This document shows, piece after piece, positions 30,067 through 41,815 of a stretch of 64,000 nt of DNA (the stretch's first letter is position 1; each line of letters starts with the position of its first letter). The notes under the pieces were generated by a model that saw only the letters and a program-made list of their open reading frames with translations, ran no database searches and had not been told where the DNA came from. The translations under genes and the position numbers were made by a program. This DNA is from Saezia sanguinis (GTDB lineage: Bacteria; Pseudomonadota; Gammaproteobacteria; Burkholderiales; Burkholderiaceae_C), in contig NZ_PQSP01000001.1 in NCBI RefSeq assembly GCF_003991585.1, positions 558,001 through 622,000 of the forward strand, written 5' to 3'.

Positions 30067-31467
30067 ATGTCAAATTTCCATCGTTTACAAAAACACCTGT
30101 CCAAACAAGGCATACAGGTTGGATACAACAACCGCATTTACCGTTTACAAAGCGAACATTCTCAGGCGACGGTCCTGCTGCCCGAGTCGTTCAAGCTCGA
30201 ACAAAAAGCGGTTCAACAGTTACTCAATTTTGCCGCCGTCCAGGTTCCTGGTCATACCTCGCACGTGTGCAAGGCCTGCGCAACGCCGGACTTTCATACC
30301 GGCTCCATTGCGCCTGTAGGCAGCATTGTTGCGACCACACCGGATCTGGTGATTCCCGCTGCCATTGGCACCGACATCAATTGCGGTATGCGTCTGATGA
30401 CCACAGGGCTAACGCTTGATCACGTAATTGATAAACAAAAGCTGCTGGAGCATATGCTCAGCATGGTCTTACTGCATGACCAGCGTGATGTTCCTATTCC
30501 GGGCCACTCGTTTTCAGTGTTGTTTGACGACAGCCCGGCAGCATGGCTGGAAAGCCTAAAACCAGCCGGGATCTGGCAGCAGGTTGATTTCCAGCGTTTG
30601 CAGCATGAACTTCATGCCGCACTCTGCCTGCCTTCTTTGCACGCTGATAATCGCTATGCGCCGCAAGCATTTTCTGACACGCGTGAACTGATTCGCCCGG
30701 CCAGCCTGGGCACCACAGGCTCGGGCAACCACTTTGTTGAGTTGCAGGTGGTGGACAAGGTATTGGACCGCCATGCCGCTTACGCAGCCGGTTTAAAAGC
30801 CGGGCAGGTTGTGATCATGATTCACAGCGGGTCACGTGATGTGGGCTTTTATGTCGGGCAGCGCTGGATGGACCGTGCGAAAGCCGCCTGGCCTGCAAGT
30901 GTCAAACATCCGCAATCAGGGCTGTATGGTTTAAGCGGCCTGCTGGCAGACGAATACATGCTGGCCATGGGCGTTGCAGCGCGCTACGCCTGGGCCAACC
31001 GGGTTGTGCTGGCAGAACTGATCCGGCAGGTGTGGTCGCAGGTCTTTGCACAAGACAACACACAACTGGTTGTGGATATTCCTCACAATATTGTGATACG
31101 TGAACACGGTATGAATATTCATCGCAAAGGCGCAACCCCGGCACATGAAAACAAACTCGCGCTCATTCCGGGTTCCATGGGCGATTATTCCTATGTGGTC
31201 TCAGGTCTGGGCAATGAAGAATGGCTCTGGTCCTGCTCGCACGGGGCTGGGCGTACAGTTCGCCGGCAGCAGATGCGCGCCCAGAAACCGGCGTCCATAC
31301 ATGATGATCACCTGCCCTGGCATTGTGTGACACTGAACGAATCCAGAAAACTGGAAGAAGCCCCGCAGGCGTATAAACCTGTAGGGCCAGTGATCGAAGC
31401 ACAGGAACAGGCCGGCATGATTCAGGCTGTTGCGCGGCTGCGCCCCTGGATGACTTTCAAAGCATGA
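30067..31467 (+). CDS. rtcB: RtcB-family RNA ligase
   Basis: 466-residue GTP- and Mn-dependent ligase joining 2',3'-cyclic phosphate and 5'-OH RNA ends, used in RNA repair. Metal and catalytic blocks are IGTDINCGMR (metal Asp and Cys), GSGNHFVEL, MIHSGSRDVGF, and SHGAGR with the His that becomes guanylylated. IPHNIVIREHG and RKGATPA also match. No rtcA or rtcR is adjacent, and no sigma-54 promoter was seen upstream. Confidence 0.92.
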   Translation: MSNFHRLQKHLSKQGIQVGYNNRIYRLQSEHSQATVLLPESFKLEQKAVQQLLNFAAVQVPGHTSHVCKACATPDFHTGSIAPVGSIVATTPDLVIPAAIGTDINCGMRLMTTGLTLDHVIDKQKLLEHMLSMVLLHDQRDVPIPGHSFSVLFDDSPAAWLESLKPAGIWQQVDFQRLQHELHAALCLPSLHADNRYAPQAFSDTRELIRPASLGTTGSGNHFVELQVVDKVLDRHAAYAAGLKAGQVVIMIHSGSRDVGFYVGQRWMDRAKAAWPASVKHPQSGLYGLSGLLADEYMLAMGVAARYAWANRVVLAELIRQVWSQVFAQDNTQLVVDIPHNIVIREHGMNIHRKGATPAHENKLALIPGSMGDYSYVVSGLGNEEWLWSCSHGAGRTVRRQQMRAQKPASIHDDHLPWHCVTLNESRKLEEAPQAYKPVGPVIEAQEQAGMIQAVARLRPWMTFKA

Positions 31468-31498
31468 TGAAGTCTGCTGCAATCACCCTCAAAATAAT

Positions 31499-31522
31499 GC
31501 CCCTACCTTTGCAGGTAGGGGC
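31499..31522. terminator. Hairpin between convergent rtcB and membrane-protein gene
   Basis: GCCCCTACCT and AGGTAGGGGC form a perfect 10-bp stem around a TTGC loop, 32 bases after the rtcB stop. T runs are poor on both sides (ATTATTTT on the minus strand), so it may be a weak two-way terminator. Confidence 0.55.
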
Positions 31523-31566
31523 TCATCTGCTTACATACAGCTCACATGCTGCTCAAGAAAAATACA

Positions 31567-32280
31567 TCAACCCAGTAGCAAGAACAGATAGTTTTTGTTG
31601 GCCATCATGACAATGACCTGAATGACGACGTTCAGCGGCCAAAACCAAAACATCCAGCGCATGTTGACATCGCCAAAGAGATTGTCATGCACATAGTCAT
31701 CAATTTTGCCATGCAGCAGTTGTGCTGCACCAGCCTGGTCACCGCGCACAATCACATCCTTGACGCCAAGCACAAAACCACCGAAAGGCACCCGCTCTAA
31801 AACCAGTTGGATCACTTTACGTGCGGCTTCCGGCACCTTCTCTGTATACGACTGGCTTAACATTGCATCTATCTCAAATGCTTTCTGCAGTTTATCGGCA
31901 TCCATTTTGAAATAATCACCGGACAGCCTGGCAGCCTGTGCAACTGCCTGTTCACAAAAGCCATATACCAGACTCTCGGAACTGTCGTACACCGTATTCA
32001 GCCCCTTGAAAATCAGGTACTGATAAACACGCAATACTGCCCAGATAACCATCCCAAAACCAATCACCCATGTGATCAACACCGACGCCCAATAAACCGT
32101 TTGATGGGTTGTATCGTAATAAAACAGACTGATCACACCAAACAGAAGGTTGGTTGGAATAAACAGCAGTGCGATCAAACCAACGGCTTTAAGCCCCTGT
32201 ATGCCAAACTTTTTGGAGTGACCCAAAGCGCTCGACAGCAATTGGCTGGCCATTTTGAGATGATTCTTCTGAAACCGCAT
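31567..32280 (-). CDS. Membrane protein of unknown function
   Basis: 237-residue protein not recognised. Two hydrophobic segments lie at about 32-55 (AVGLIALLFIPTNLLFGVIS) and 65-88 (WASVLITWVIGFGMVIWAVL) and a third at the C-terminus (MFWFWPLNVVIQVIVMMANK). The central 110 residues are soluble and helical, with AARKVIQLVLERVPFGGFVL. Separated from the lap genes by about 95 bases. Function unknown. Confidence 0.65.
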   Translation of the reverse strand: MRFQKNHLKMASQLLSSALGHSKKFGIQGLKAVGLIALLFIPTNLLFGVISLFYYDTTHQTVYWASVLITWVIGFGMVIWAVLRVYQYLIFKGLNTVYDSSESLVYGFCEQAVAQAARLSGDYFKMDADKLQKAFEIDAMLSQSYTEKVPEAARKVIQLVLERVPFGGFVLGVKDVIVRGDQAGAAQLLHGKIDDYVHDNLFGDVNMRWMFWFWPLNVVIQVIVMMANKNYLFLLLG

Positions 32281-32374
32281 CCGGTAAGCCCCTTTTTAAC
32301 ATTCAACAGGTATTGTGCTTTGATCAGTTGTATTGTTTACTTCAAGCATCATGCCATTTGCCCTCACATGGCAA

Positions 32375-33562
32375 CTAAAACTCCTCTACCCTTCTGGGCG
32401 GATAACTGTCCCAGCTCTGGCAACCCGGACACTGCCAGAAATAATGTGTTGACTCAAACCCGCAGGCAGCGCAACGGTAGCGGTCCATCGGTTTGGCCGC
32501 CCGTTCCAGGGTGCGCCTGATGGCCACGGTTTCCTTGCTTTGATCTTCTGTCTGCATGGTATTCAATAACTCGGCCGCAGCCACCACAGAAGGGTGATGC
32601 TCCAGGTATGCCAGCAAGCGGGCGTGGCGTTTTTGATGGTCGGTTTCTATATCCACCTGCGCGGTCAGAATATCAAGCGAAGCCTGATGCGCATAAGCAC
32701 CGTCCAGCAGGTCCAGCGCCATTTGCCGCCAGCGCTCCTGCTGCTGTGCAGAAAACTGGTCCGAACTTTCCATGCCCTGAATAAACTGGGCGACTTCAGG
32801 GGCAATCAGTGGAACAGCCTGTGCAGCCACACGAGCCAATTCCGCCCAGTTTTTGAAAGCAGCGTCCACATCGCCCCGTTTCAGATGGTAACGCGCCAGT
32901 TCAATCAAAGGCCGGGGGCTGTCAGGCGAATCATGGTGCGCCAGTGTCAGCTCATGCAAGACCGTGGCATAGTCTCCCGAAACCTGTGCAACAGCGGCCA
33001 ATTCACAGTGGTAATGCGCACGTCTGGGTGCGAAGTTACCCGCTTTCTGATCCTCCAGCGCATTGGCCACATCAATCGCGTTCGGCCAGTCATGCGCACG
33101 TTCATACAGCGTCAGCAAAGCCATGCGCGATTCCCGGGAGTAAGCAGGAATATTTTCCAGCACCCGAAAGGATTGCTCGGCACGGTCCAGCAGTCCGGCT
33201 TTCAGATAATCCTGTGCCAGCGCATACTGGGCCCGGTCGCGCTCAGCGGTGGGAAGATCAGCACGCCCTAACAAATGCTGGTGCACCCGCACAGCACGCT
33301 CATACTCTCCTCTGCGGCGAAACAGATTTCCCAGTGCAAAATGCAATTCAGATGTATTGGGGTCGTACTGTACGGCTTCAATGAACGCATCAATGGCTTT
33401 ATCCTGCTGTTCATTCAGCAGAAAATTCAGGCCTTTAAAATATGCGCGCGGCGCATCAAGCTGCTCCTGGCGCCACTGGCGTATATCAAAGCGGGAAGCG
33501 CCCCACCCCAGTGCAAAAACAGCAGGGATAATCAGAAACAGCCACCAAAGTTCAAAATCCAT
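32375..33562 (-). CDS. lapB: LPS assembly protein LapB (YciM)
   Basis: 395-residue membrane-anchored TPR protein that steers FtsH degradation of LpxC and so balances LPS and phospholipid synthesis. An N-terminal transmembrane helix (WWLFLIIPAVFALGWGASRF) precedes about nine TPR units, and a C-terminal rubredoxin-type metal site follows (CAACGFESTHYFWQCPGC). Stop-start spacing with lapA is about 20 bases. Part of the conserved rpsA-ihfB-lapA-lapB string. Confidence 0.95.
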   Translation of the reverse strand: MDFELWWLFLIIPAVFALGWGASRFDIRQWRQEQLDAPRAYFKGLNFLLNEQQDKAIDAFIEAVQYDPNTSELHFALGNLFRRRGEYERAVRVHQHLLGRADLPTAERDRAQYALAQDYLKAGLLDRAEQSFRVLENIPAYSRESRMALLTLYERAHDWPNAIDVANALEDQKAGNFAPRRAHYHCELAAVAQVSGDYATVLHELTLAHHDSPDSPRPLIELARYHLKRGDVDAAFKNWAELARVAAQAVPLIAPEVAQFIQGMESSDQFSAQQQERWRQMALDLLDGAYAHQASLDILTAQVDIETDHQKRHARLLAYLEHHPSVVAAAELLNTMQTEDQSKETVAIRRTLERAAKPMDRYRCAACGFESTHYFWQCPGCQSWDSYPPRRVEEF

Positions 33563-33584
33563 ATGCGTTGATCACTCTGCTGAA

Positions 33585-33860
33585 TCAGGCTTGGGATGCC
33601 GGTGCTGTATCCGTTGTTTTGGCCATTGCCTTGGTGGCATTCTTGATCTGCTTGCGGCGGCGCCATGCAAAAGGCAGCATCGCCAGCATGCCGAAAACAC
33701 AGCCTGCGGCAAATACAATCAGCACCAGCACAATCATGGGCACCGTAATGGACATGCCGCCAAAGAAATTCAGCGTGGTCTGATCCAGGTTATTCAGAGA
33801 AAAAACCAGCAACAAAATAAAAATAAGGGCACTGATCACCCAAGCAATGATTTTAAACAT
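33585..33860 (-). CDS. lapA: LapA-like (DUF1049) inner-membrane protein
   Basis: 91-residue protein with two membrane helices: IIAWVISALIFILLLVFSL and VPMIVLVLIVFAAGCVFGML, separated by the NLDQTTLNFFGG turn typical of DUF1049. A basic tail (RRRKQIKNATKAM) stays cytoplasmic. Start at 33860 gives the family N-terminus MFKIIAWV. Works with LapB in LPS assembly in Escherichia coli; here inferred from synteny. Confidence 0.9.
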   Translation of the reverse strand: MFKIIAWVISALIFILLLVFSLNNLDQTTLNFFGGMSITVPMIVLVLIVFAAGCVFGMLAMLPFAWRRRKQIKNATKAMAKTTDTAPASQA

Positions 33861-34072
33861 CTGCACCTTTCTGCCAAGATCAGCAGTTGCTATCTTGCTC
33901 TCGAAAATATCCGTACTGATCTGCACGCCTGTACGCCATTGCACACGGCAGCAGATACACAGGTTGGAAACCCATCATCAACCTGCATCGAAGTGATTTT
34001 AGCGCTTTATTGAGAATCGATTGAATTACCGTGCCAACCAGCATGCCTATAACCAGCTTAGCTTGATGCCAT

Positions 34073-34106
34073 AAAAATACCCTTGCCAATTTAATTGACA
34101 AGGGCA
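34073..34106 (-). terminator. Terminator downstream of ihfB
   Basis: On the minus strand CCCTTGTCAAT pairs with ATTGGCAAGGG (one mismatch), followed by TATTTTTA. It separates ihfB from lapA, so the lap genes likely have a promoter within 33861-34070. Confidence 0.7.
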
Positions 34107-34191
34107 TCATATTGATCAGCGATGCTCACACCAACAGTTCAGGCAGAAATATGGCCTCAACCATCGCAGGCACGGCTAAACACAGCAACAA

Positions 34192-34500
34192 TTATTGAGC
34201 CGATGATTTGTCGTTTGACAAAATATCAACCGCTTCGCGCAGTGCTTTTCCAGCCTTGAAATGAGGAACTCGCTTTTCCGGCACAATCACCTGCTCGCCT
34301 GAACGGGGGTTACGCCCCACCCGAGGCGGGCGGCGTGTGACTGAAAAGCTGCCAAAACCCCGAATCTCAATGCGATGGCCTTTGGCAAGTGCCTCGGTCA
34401 TCGCATCCAGAATCGTTTTGACCGCAAGCTCGGCATCCCGTTGAGACAATTGCTCAAATTTGGATGCCAGCTCACTGACCAGATCGCTTCTTGTTGTCAT
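34192..34500 (-). CDS. ihfB: Integration host factor subunit beta
   Basis: 102-residue DNA-bending protein of the HU/IHF family, partner of IhfA. The signature [26 protein letters not shown] includes the arm with its intercalating proline region. Located 26 bases after rpsA as in most proteobacteria. IHF would also be required by many tyrosine recombinases such as those of the islands downstream. Confidence 0.96.
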   Translation of the reverse strand: MTTRSDLVSELASKFEQLSQRDAELAVKTILDAMTEALAKGHRIEIRGFGSFSVTRRPPRVGRNPRSGEQVIVPEKRVPHFKAGKALREAVDILSNDKSSAQ

Positions 34501-34526
34501 CGTAATATTTCAGACAAGTCTATTGA

Positions 34527-36239
34527 TTAAGACTGATCATCACTGCTTTGATCCAGTTTGGCCCGCAGCAATGCACCCAGGTTGGTTGTACCGGCAGCTT
34601 CGCGAGAAGAATTGAGCTGTTGCAATGCTTCTTGCTGATCTGCAGCGTCTTTTGCCTTGATAGACAGCTGAATATTACGCGCTTTGCGGTCAATGTTGGT
34701 GATCACCGCAGTAACTTCATCACCTTCTTTGAGCACATTGCGGGCATCTTCCACGCGCTCGCGTGAAATTTCAGAAGCGCGCAGATAACCGGTCACATCT
34801 TCAGCCAGCTGAATTTCAGCACCCTTGGCATCCACGGTCTTCACAGTACCTGTAACGGTCTGACCACGGTCATTGATACCGACATAGGCGGTAAACGGAT
34901 CGCTGTCGAGCTGCTTAATGCCCAAAGAGATGCGTTCACGTTCAACGTCGATCGCCAGAACCACGGCTTCAACTTCCTGACCTTTTTTATAGTTGCGAAC
35001 TGCGGCTTCGCCGGGTTCGTTCCAGGACAGGTCAGACAGATGCACCAAGCCATCAATGCCGGAAGTCAGGCCCACAAACACGCCAAAATCGGTAATGGAC
35101 TTGATCGGGCCGGAAACCTTGTCGCCACGGTTGTAGTTCTGTGCGAACTCTTCCCAGGGATTGGGTTTGCACTGTTTCATGCCCAGGCTGATGCGGCGCT
35201 TGTCTTCGTCAATATCCAGCACCATCACTTCAACTTCGTCACCCAGGGTCACAACCTTGCTGGGCGCCACGTTCTTGTTGGTCCAGTCCATTTCAGAAAC
35301 GTGTACCAGCCCTTCAATGCCAGGTTCCAGTTCCACAAATGCACCGTAATCAGCAATATTGGTCACCTTGCCAAACAGGCGGGTACCGGCCGGATAACGG
35401 CGTGCCACGCCATTCCAGGGATCATCACCCATTTGTTTCAGGCCCAGAGAAACACGGTTTTTCTCGGAATCAAACTTGAGCACTTTGGCATCCAGTTCCT
35501 GACCGATCTGAACCACTTCACTGGGGTGACGCACACGGCGCCATGCCATATCGGTGATGTGCAGCAGGCCATCGATACCACCCAGATCCACGAATGCGCC
35601 GTAGTCGGTGATGTTTTTGACCACACCGTGAACAATGGTGCCTTCCTGCAGGTTTTCCAGCAGTTTGGCGCGCTCTTCACCCTGGCTGGCTTCCACCACA
35701 GCACGGCGGGACAGCACAACGTTATTGCGCTTGCGGTCAAGTTTAATGACCTTGAATTCCATCGTTTTGCCTTCATAAGGAGACATGTCCTTGATCGGGC
35801 GGGTGTCAATCAGTGATCCAGGCAGGAAGGCACGAATGCCATTGACCATCACAGTCAGGCCGCCCTTAACCTTGCCAGATACAGTACCTTCGACAAACTC
35901 GCCAGATTCCAGCGCAGTTTCCAAAGACAACCATGACGCCAAACGCTTGGCTTTGTCACGTGACAGAATGGTGTCGCCGTAACCGTTTTCCAACGCATCA
36001 ATGGCAACAGAGACGAAATCACCAGGCTGAACTTCAATTTCACCCTGGTCATTTTTAAATTCTTCAATAGGGATGTAAGCCTCAGATTTCAGGCCGGCAT
36101 TCACAACGACAAAATTGTGCTCTACAGCTACAACTTCGGCGGTGATCACTTCACCGGTTTTCATTTCATGACGCTTGAGAGATTCCTCGAACAGCTCGGC
36201 AAAAGATTCTGTAGCCGGAACGGTAGCGGTTTGATTCAT
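34527..36239 (-). CDS. rpsA: 30S ribosomal protein S1
   Basis: 570-residue mRNA-binding ribosomal protein with six S1 OB-fold repeats, for example [40 protein letters not shown] and [20 protein letters not shown]. Start at 36239 gives [20 protein letters not shown], the betaproteobacterial form; the 36 upstream codons are not conserved. The roughly 230-base upstream region is where S1 autoregulation would act. Lies between aroA/cmk and ihfB. Confidence 0.97.
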   Translation of the reverse strand: MNQTATVPATESFAELFEESLKRHEMKTGEVITAEVVAVEHNFVVVNAGLKSEAYIPIEEFKNDQGEIEVQPGDFVSVAIDALENGYGDTILSRDKAKRLASWLSLETALESGEFVEGTVSGKVKGGLTVMVNGIRAFLPGSLIDTRPIKDMSPYEGKTMEFKVIKLDRKRNNVVLSRRAVVEASQGEERAKLLENLQEGTIVHGVVKNITDYGAFVDLGGIDGLLHITDMAWRRVRHPSEVVQIGQELDAKVLKFDSEKNRVSLGLKQMGDDPWNGVARRYPAGTRLFGKVTNIADYGAFVELEPGIEGLVHVSEMDWTNKNVAPSKVVTLGDEVEVMVLDIDEDKRRISLGMKQCKPNPWEEFAQNYNRGDKVSGPIKSITDFGVFVGLTSGIDGLVHLSDLSWNEPGEAAVRNYKKGQEVEAVVLAIDVERERISLGIKQLDSDPFTAYVGINDRGQTVTGTVKTVDAKGAEIQLAEDVTGYLRASEISRERVEDARNVLKEGDEVTAVITNIDRKARNIQLSIKAKDAADQQEALQQLNSSREAAGTTNLGALLRAKLDQSSDDQS

Positions 36240-36473
36240 TGAATATTTCCTATGCTTCCTGGAGAACAACCAGGAATCTTGTTGAATGCAGCAACGCTGC
36301 AGGTTAATGTTAAACAACTTCCCAAAACTCGAAGCATGTACTGTCATGCATTCGTTTTCAGGCCTGACATTCCACCCTTAAAAGCTGTAGCAGCCCTTGT
36401 CCAAAGACAAGTAGCCTCTGCAAAGGGGCTGTACTGTGAATCAGCACAGGACCATTGCCTGAAACCATACTGC

Positions 36474-38483
36474 TTACTCAAAAAGGTGTAATTTTTCCCA
36501 CCAGGATAAAACCTGTTGAACCGACTGTTCTATCGTCAATGCGGAGTTATCGAGCAGATGAGCGCCTTCGGCCGGCTTCAAAGGCGCAACAGCACGGTTC
36601 ATATCCTGTGCATCACGCGCTTCCAAATCGGAGCGAAGGTTGTCTATTTTAGCGAAAATCCCCTTTTCATTCAACTGCTTATAACGTCTTTGCGCCCTTG
36701 CAGCGGCTGTTGCAGTCAAAAACACCTTCAAAACGGCGTCCGGGAACACAACCGTTCCCATATCCCGGCCATCGGCAATCAGGCCAGGCAGGCGCCGGAA
36801 TGCGCGCTGCAAAGCGAAAAGCGCTTCCCGAACCGCAGGATAAGCCGCAATCCGAGACGCCAGCATGCCAACTTTTTCAGCGCGAATGGCTTCAGTGACA
36901 TTGTCACCTTCATACCACACCTGCCCCGAATGGAATGCCACAGGCAGGTTCTGGGCCAAAGCCGCCAGTGCGGGTATATCATCCGCCGAAACATTTTTTC
37001 GCATGGCCGCTAACGCTGTGACGCGGTAAAGCGCCCCGGAGTCCAGATAATGAAACCCCAGGCGCTGCGCCAACACATTGGCCAGCGTTCCTTTGCCGGA
37101 AGCGGTCGGGCCGTCTATGGCAATCACCGGGACATCCTGCACCTGGCAATGGCTCAGGGCAAAAAAATCATCAAAATACCCCGGATAGGTTTTATTGACA
37201 CATGCGGGATCCTGTATCCTGACCGGCACACGTCCCTGATTGAATGCCGCCAGCGAAAAACACATCGCCATGCGGTGATCGTCATAAGTGGCAATCTGCG
37301 CTTTTTGCCACTGGACTGGAGGCGAAACCTCAATAAAATCATCCCCCAGCACCACCTGCGCACCCAGCTTGCGTAGCTCCGCAGCCATTGCATCCAGGCG
37401 ATCTGTTTCCTTCACACGCCAACTGGCAATATTGCTCAGGCGGGTTGTCCCCTGGGCATACAGCGCCATCACCGCCAGCGTCATTGCGGCATCAGGTATA
37501 TGGTTGCAATCCAGATCAATGGCCTTTAAAGGCCAACTGCCACGGTGAATCTCCAGGAAATCCTCTTTGGCATGCACCACAGCGCCCATGGCACGTGCAG
37601 CCTCTATAAAGCGGATATCACCCTGGATAGAAGCGGCGCCAACACCTTCGATGATGACCGGCGCCTGCGCTGATGCAGCAATGGCACCGGCAGCAATAAA
37701 ATACGAAGCCGATGATGCATCGCCCTCCACCGCATACTTTTGTGGTGACATGTACCTGCTACCGGCAGGAATCACAAAACGCTGAAAGCTGTCATCTGAC
37801 TGCACCTGAATGCCAAAATCCTTCAGCAGCTTTAACGTGATTGCAATATAGGGTTTGGAGATCAGTTCCCCAATTACTTCAATGGTGATATCTGTGCGCG
37901 CTACCAGCGGCAATGCCATCAGCAAGGCGCTTAAAAACTGACTTGATACATTGCCTTTTACCTGAATCGGGTGGGACAGTTGTGCATCATTCAGTTCAGC
38001 CGGATGAATGCGCAACGGGGGAAACCCCGCCACACCTGTATAGTCAATATGGCAGCCCAGTGCCTGCAGCGCTTCAACCAGATCCTTGATCGGCCGCTCA
38101 TGCATGCGGGGAACACCGCTGAGCTCAAAATCGCCCCCGAGCAATGCCAGCACGGCGGTCAAAGGCCGCATCACGGTCCCGGCATTCCCCAGAAACAATG
38201 CAACAGTCTGCTGCGAACGCCATACACCACCAATTCCGTGCACATGCACGCCCTGCGCCACACGATCCGGATGCACCAGCTCGATACCGCACCCCAATTG
38301 CCTGAGTGCCTGCAACATCACCTGCGTGTCATCAGAATCCAGCAGCCCGGTCAGAACAGTATTTCCGGCGCTCAGGCCTGCCAGCAGCAACGCCCGGTTG
38401 GAGATACTTTTTGAACCCGGAACCTTTACCTGCCCACCAGCAGATTCAAGTGGCGGGAGATCCAGATAGGCAATATGGTCCAT
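36474..38483 (-). CDS. aroA-cmk: Fused EPSP synthase and cytidylate kinase
   Basis: 669-residue bifunctional protein. Residues 1 to about 440 are 5-enolpyruvylshikimate-3-phosphate synthase (shikimate pathway): [32 protein letters not shown] and [11 protein letters not shown]. From about residue 450 a CMP/dCMP kinase begins with Walker [10 protein letters not shown], then DSGALYR and the lid [14 protein letters not shown]. The genes are usually separate neighbours; here one frame spans both with a short linker and no internal stop. ATG at 38483 chosen over TTG at 38489. Both products feed different pathways, so the fusion probably reflects cotranscription. Confidence 0.95.
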   Translation of the reverse strand: MDHIAYLDLPPLESAGGQVKVPGSKSISNRALLLAGLSAGNTVLTGLLDSDDTQVMLQALRQLGCGIELVHPDRVAQGVHVHGIGGVWRSQQTVALFLGNAGTVMRPLTAVLALLGGDFELSGVPRMHERPIKDLVEALQALGCHIDYTGVAGFPPLRIHPAELNDAQLSHPIQVKGNVSSQFLSALLMALPLVARTDITIEVIGELISKPYIAITLKLLKDFGIQVQSDDSFQRFVIPAGSRYMSPQKYAVEGDASSASYFIAAGAIAASAQAPVIIEGVGAASIQGDIRFIEAARAMGAVVHAKEDFLEIHRGSWPLKAIDLDCNHIPDAAMTLAVMALYAQGTTRLSNIASWRVKETDRLDAMAAELRKLGAQVVLGDDFIEVSPPVQWQKAQIATYDDHRMAMCFSLAAFNQGRVPVRIQDPACVNKTYPGYFDDFFALSHCQVQDVPVIAIDGPTASGKGTLANVLAQRLGFHYLDSGALYRVTALAAMRKNVSADDIPALAALAQNLPVAFHSGQVWYEGDNVTEAIRAEKVGMLASRIAAYPAVREALFALQRAFRRLPGLIADGRDMGTVVFPDAVLKVFLTATAAARAQRRYKQLNEKGIFAKIDNLRSDLEARDAQDMNRAVAPLKPAEGAHLLDNSALTIEQSVQQVLSWWEKLHLFE

Positions 38484-38509
38484 GCACAAAAATAGGTATT
38501 CGGGGTTAT

Positions 38510-39481
38510 TTATTTAGATGACAAGGCATCCCGGATACGGCCCCAGAACCCTGCTTTTTCAGCGGGCTCTTCAGTCGCACCGTCCGGGGGTGGCGTCATC
38601 GGTATGATGGGGGCACGCTCTCCCACACTCCATGCGGCACGGGCAGCAGAAGCGGCGCGGATCAAGTCCAGCAAAGCGACAGGATCATTGTCCTTGATTG
38701 CTGCTTCCAGACAGTCCACCGCTTTTTTGAAATGAACCAACTGATACTCCATCTCGCTCTTATTAGCCATGAAAACATCGCGCCAGAGCGTCGCATCGCC
38801 TGCTGCAATGCGGGTAAAGTCCCTGAAGCCCACACCAGCCAGCGACATGTAATGCTCGCCTTTTTCCTGCGAAATCAGCCCATTCATATAACCAAATGCA
38901 ATCAGATGCGGCAAATGGCTGACCGCCGCAAAAGCCGCATCGTGATCCTGGGGGGTCATCATCTGCACTTTGGAGCCCAGTGCCCGCCAGACTTTGATCG
39001 CATCATCCAACTGCGCCTGGCGTGTCACCTCCAGCGGAGTCAAAACCACTTTATGGTCTTCAAACAGGTTGGCCTCAGCAGCTCTAAAACCGGCAATATC
39101 CTTGCCTGCAATGGGATGCGCCGGCACAAAATTGGCAATTTTTTTATGCAGCGTTTTTTGTGCCGCTGCAATCACATCCTGTTTGGTGCTGCCGACATCC
39201 ATCACCAGCATCGTAGGTTCAATCAGTGACACGATGTCTGAAAAGATTTTCGGAATGGCACCTACCGGCACTGCAATCAAAACAATGTCCGAGCCCGATA
39301 CGGCATGTAGCGCCGATGGCGCGGTTTCATCCAGAATACCTGCGGCTTTGGCATTTTCAGTGGTCGTCGGTGATTTACTGTAGCCAATCACCCGTTCGAC
39401 AATACCCGCCTTTTTGGCCGCCATCGCAAATGAACAGCCAATCAAGCCACAGCCAATAATTCCCAATCTGTTGAACATCAT
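38510..39481 (-). CDS. tyrA: Prephenate dehydrogenase
   Basis: 323-residue NAD(P)-dependent enzyme of tyrosine synthesis. The Rossmann motif [11 protein letters not shown] begins at about residue 7, and [15 protein letters not shown] contains the prephenate-binding His. [15 protein letters not shown] is also typical. The start overlaps the pheA stop (ATGATG), so translation is coupled. Sits between pheA and aroA/cmk; hisC, found here in many Burkholderiales, is absent. Confidence 0.95.
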   Translation of the reverse strand: MMFNRLGIIGCGLIGCSFAMAAKKAGIVERVIGYSKSPTTTENAKAAGILDETAPSALHAVSGSDIVLIAVPVGAIPKIFSDIVSLIEPTMLVMDVGSTKQDVIAAAQKTLHKKIANFVPAHPIAGKDIAGFRAAEANLFEDHKVVLTPLEVTRQAQLDDAIKVWRALGSKVQMMTPQDHDAAFAAVSHLPHLIAFGYMNGLISQEKGEHYMSLAGVGFRDFTRIAAGDATLWRDVFMANKSEMEYQLVHFKKAVDCLEAAIKDNDPVALLDLIRAASAARAAWSVGERAPIIPMTPPPDGATEEPAEKAGFWGRIRDALSSK

Positions 39482-40569
39482 AACTCCCGACTCACAATAT
39501 AGCTTCCCAGCAGCTTATAAAATGAGCATATTTCACGCACATCCTGAAGTGCCTGCGCAACTGCTGGCTGCCCAATATGGCCTGCAATGTCCATATAAAA
39601 GAAATATTCCCACTGATCAGAACGCGCCGGACGCGACTCAAACCGTGTCAAAGAAACCTCATGCGCTTTTAACGGCGCCAGCAGATCATAAACAGCCCCA
39701 GGCTTATTGGGTACCGAAACCACCACACTGGTGCACGCCGCAGCCTGATCTGAAAACTCCGGCTGCAACTCTGAATTATTAGCCAAAACCACGAATCTTG
39801 TCCGGTTGTTACTGGCATCCTGAATGCCGCGCGCAACTACTTGCAGGCCAAAAATACCTGCCGCCCGCTCGCTGGAAACAGCGGCAGCCATTGGCTCAGA
39901 TGCAGCCAGACGAGCCCCCTCGGCATTGCTAGAGACTGCCTGCCTTCTGGCCTGGGGAACATGCGCGGTCAACCAGTTCTGGCATTGCGCCAGCGCCTGC
40001 GGATGCGCATAAATCACTTCTATTTCATCCAGCTTGCCCTGTAACGACAGTAAATTGTGCCGGATACGTAGGCCAACTTCCCCCACAATTTTCAAGGAAG
40101 CCTGCTGCAATAAATCCAGAGAACGGGTAACCACCCCTTCCGTAGAGTTTTCGATCGGCACAATGCCAAAGCGACAGTTTTCATTACTGACCGCACGAAA
40201 AATAGCATCAATATCCGGGCAGGCCTCAAATTCAGCGCTGGAGCCAAAATACTCTAAAGCAGCCTGCTCACTGAAAGTCCCCACCGGTCCCAGAAAAGCC
40301 ACCCGAATCACCTGCTCCAGCGAGCGACAAGCCGACATGATTTCACGCCAGATCGGTGCAATCGACTGTGCTCTGAGCGGCCCTTGATTGGCCGCTACCA
40401 GCGACTGGATGACCTGCGCCTCTCTTTCCGGATGGAAAACCGGTGAACAGACCTCTTTTTTAATTTCACCAATCTGCTGTGCAAGCCGGGCACGCCGGTT
40501 CAGCAGATCCAGCAGTTGCCGGTCCAGTTCATCTATTTCATATCTGAGTTGAGGTATTTGATTATCCAT
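39478..40569 (-). CDS. pheA: Chorismate mutase/prephenate dehydratase (P-protein)
   Basis: 363-residue bifunctional enzyme of phenylalanine synthesis. Domain order: AroQ chorismate mutase (residues 1-85, [20 protein letters not shown]), prephenate dehydratase (about 90-270, [13 protein letters not shown] and the NRTRFVVL catalytic Thr-Arg segment), and ACT domain with the Phe-binding motif [14 protein letters not shown] at 40569 overlaps the end of serC by 8 bases. Confidence 0.96.
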   Translation of the reverse strand: MDNQIPQLRYEIDELDRQLLDLLNRRARLAQQIGEIKKEVCSPVFHPEREAQVIQSLVAANQGPLRAQSIAPIWREIMSACRSLEQVIRVAFLGPVGTFSEQAALEYFGSSAEFEACPDIDAIFRAVSNENCRFGIVPIENSTEGVVTRSLDLLQQASLKIVGEVGLRIRHNLLSLQGKLDEIEVIYAHPQALAQCQNWLTAHVPQARRQAVSSNAEGARLAASEPMAAAVSSERAAGIFGLQVVARGIQDASNNRTRFVVLANNSELQPEFSDQAAACTSVVVSVPNKPGAVYDLLAPLKAHEVSLTRFESRPARSDQWEYFFYMDIAGHIGQPAVAQALQDVREICSFYKLLGSYIVSREL

Positions 40570-41698
40570 GCTGTTGTGCAAATGACTTCATATAGTCTGC
40601 CAGAGCATATGCCCCTTCCACTGGAACCGCATTATAAATGCTCGCCCGCATTCCACCTACACTCTTGTGCCCCTTCAGATTAATCAGCCCCCGTTCTTTG
40701 GCATTGGTCAAAAACAGGTCATTCAAATTTTCGTTTTTCAGGAAAAATGTCACATTCATCCGTGAACGGCTGTCCACAGCGACCCGGTTGATATAAAAAC
40801 CGTCAGACGCATCAATACACTGGTATAACAACTTTGATTTTTCAATTGCACGGCGCTCCATCTCTGCAATGCCGCCCTGCGCTTTGATCCACTGAAACAC
40901 CAGCCCGGCAATATAGATCGCATACGTAGGCGGCGTATTAAACATGGAGTCCGTCTGCGCCATTACCTGATAATTCATCACTGACGGGCAAATCTCCAAC
41001 GCCCGCCCCAACAAATCTTCCCGCACAAACACCAGTGTCAGACCGGCCGGACCAATATTTTTCTGTGCCCCTGCAAACATCACCCCCACACGTGCCCAAT
41101 CCACCGTGCGCGACAGAATATGCGAAGAAGCATCCGCAACCAAAGGCAGGTCGCGCCCGGCAATGGCATCCAGATCAGGTAACTGCTGAAACTCAACACC
41201 ATGAATCGTTTCATTGCTGCAAATATGCAGGTATTGCGCTTCACTGCTGATCTGCCAGCTATCAGATGAAGGCACGCCATAAAACCCACCCAAAGATTTT
41301 TCAGCATCGGCAACCACCGTCGCTTTGCAGTATTTGGCGGCCTCTTTGGCGGACTTTTGCGACCACGCGCCCGTAACCACAAAATCAGCCGCTTTCCCTT
41401 GTGAAAGATTTAAAGGAATTGCCGCATTTTCACCCAGCCCACCACCTTGCAAAAACAGAATTTTAAAATGAGGCGGCACATTCAGCAGCTCGCGCAAACT
41501 CTGTTGCGCCTGCTCATAAATGGAAATAAATTCTTTTCCCCTGTGGCTCATCTCCATGACACTGACGCCACTGCCGTGCCAGTTGAGCATTTCAGCACTG
41601 GCCTGTGCCAGCACCGACTCAGGCAATGCTGCCGGCCCGGGAGAAAAGTTAAAAGGTCGATCAGCTAAACGGTTTTCTGTTGCGGTATTCAACTTCAT
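40562..41698 (-). CDS. serC: Phosphoserine aminotransferase
   Basis: 378-residue PLP enzyme converting 3-phosphohydroxypyruvate to phosphoserine, also used in pyridoxine synthesis. [15 protein letters not shown] opens the protein, [13 protein letters not shown] contains the PLP lysine, and [12 protein letters not shown] closes it. First gene of the serC-pheA-tyrA-aroA/cmk-rpsA string, linked to pheA by an overlap. Confidence 0.96.
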   Translation of the reverse strand: MKLNTATENRLADRPFNFSPGPAALPESVLAQASAEMLNWHGSGVSVMEMSHRGKEFISIYEQAQQSLRELLNVPPHFKILFLQGGGLGENAAIPLNLSQGKAADFVVTGAWSQKSAKEAAKYCKATVVADAEKSLGGFYGVPSSDSWQISSEAQYLHICSNETIHGVEFQQLPDLDAIAGRDLPLVADASSHILSRTVDWARVGVMFAGAQKNIGPAGLTLVFVREDLLGRALEICPSVMNYQVMAQTDSMFNTPPTYAIYIAGLVFQWIKAQGGIAEMERRAIEKSKLLYQCIDASDGFYINRVAVDSRSRMNVTFFLKNENLNDLFLTNAKERGLINLKGHKSVGGMRASIYNAVPVEGAYALADYMKSFAQQHG

Positions 41699-41815
41699 AA
41701 TTTATTCATGTGGGTTTTCTACTGTTCATTCAGCCGCAACTGAATCAACCAGACAAGAGGCAAACACCGGATTTAACCCTGTGGTGTCTGCCTCTGCGCT
41801 TTTTCAGCGTTTTTG

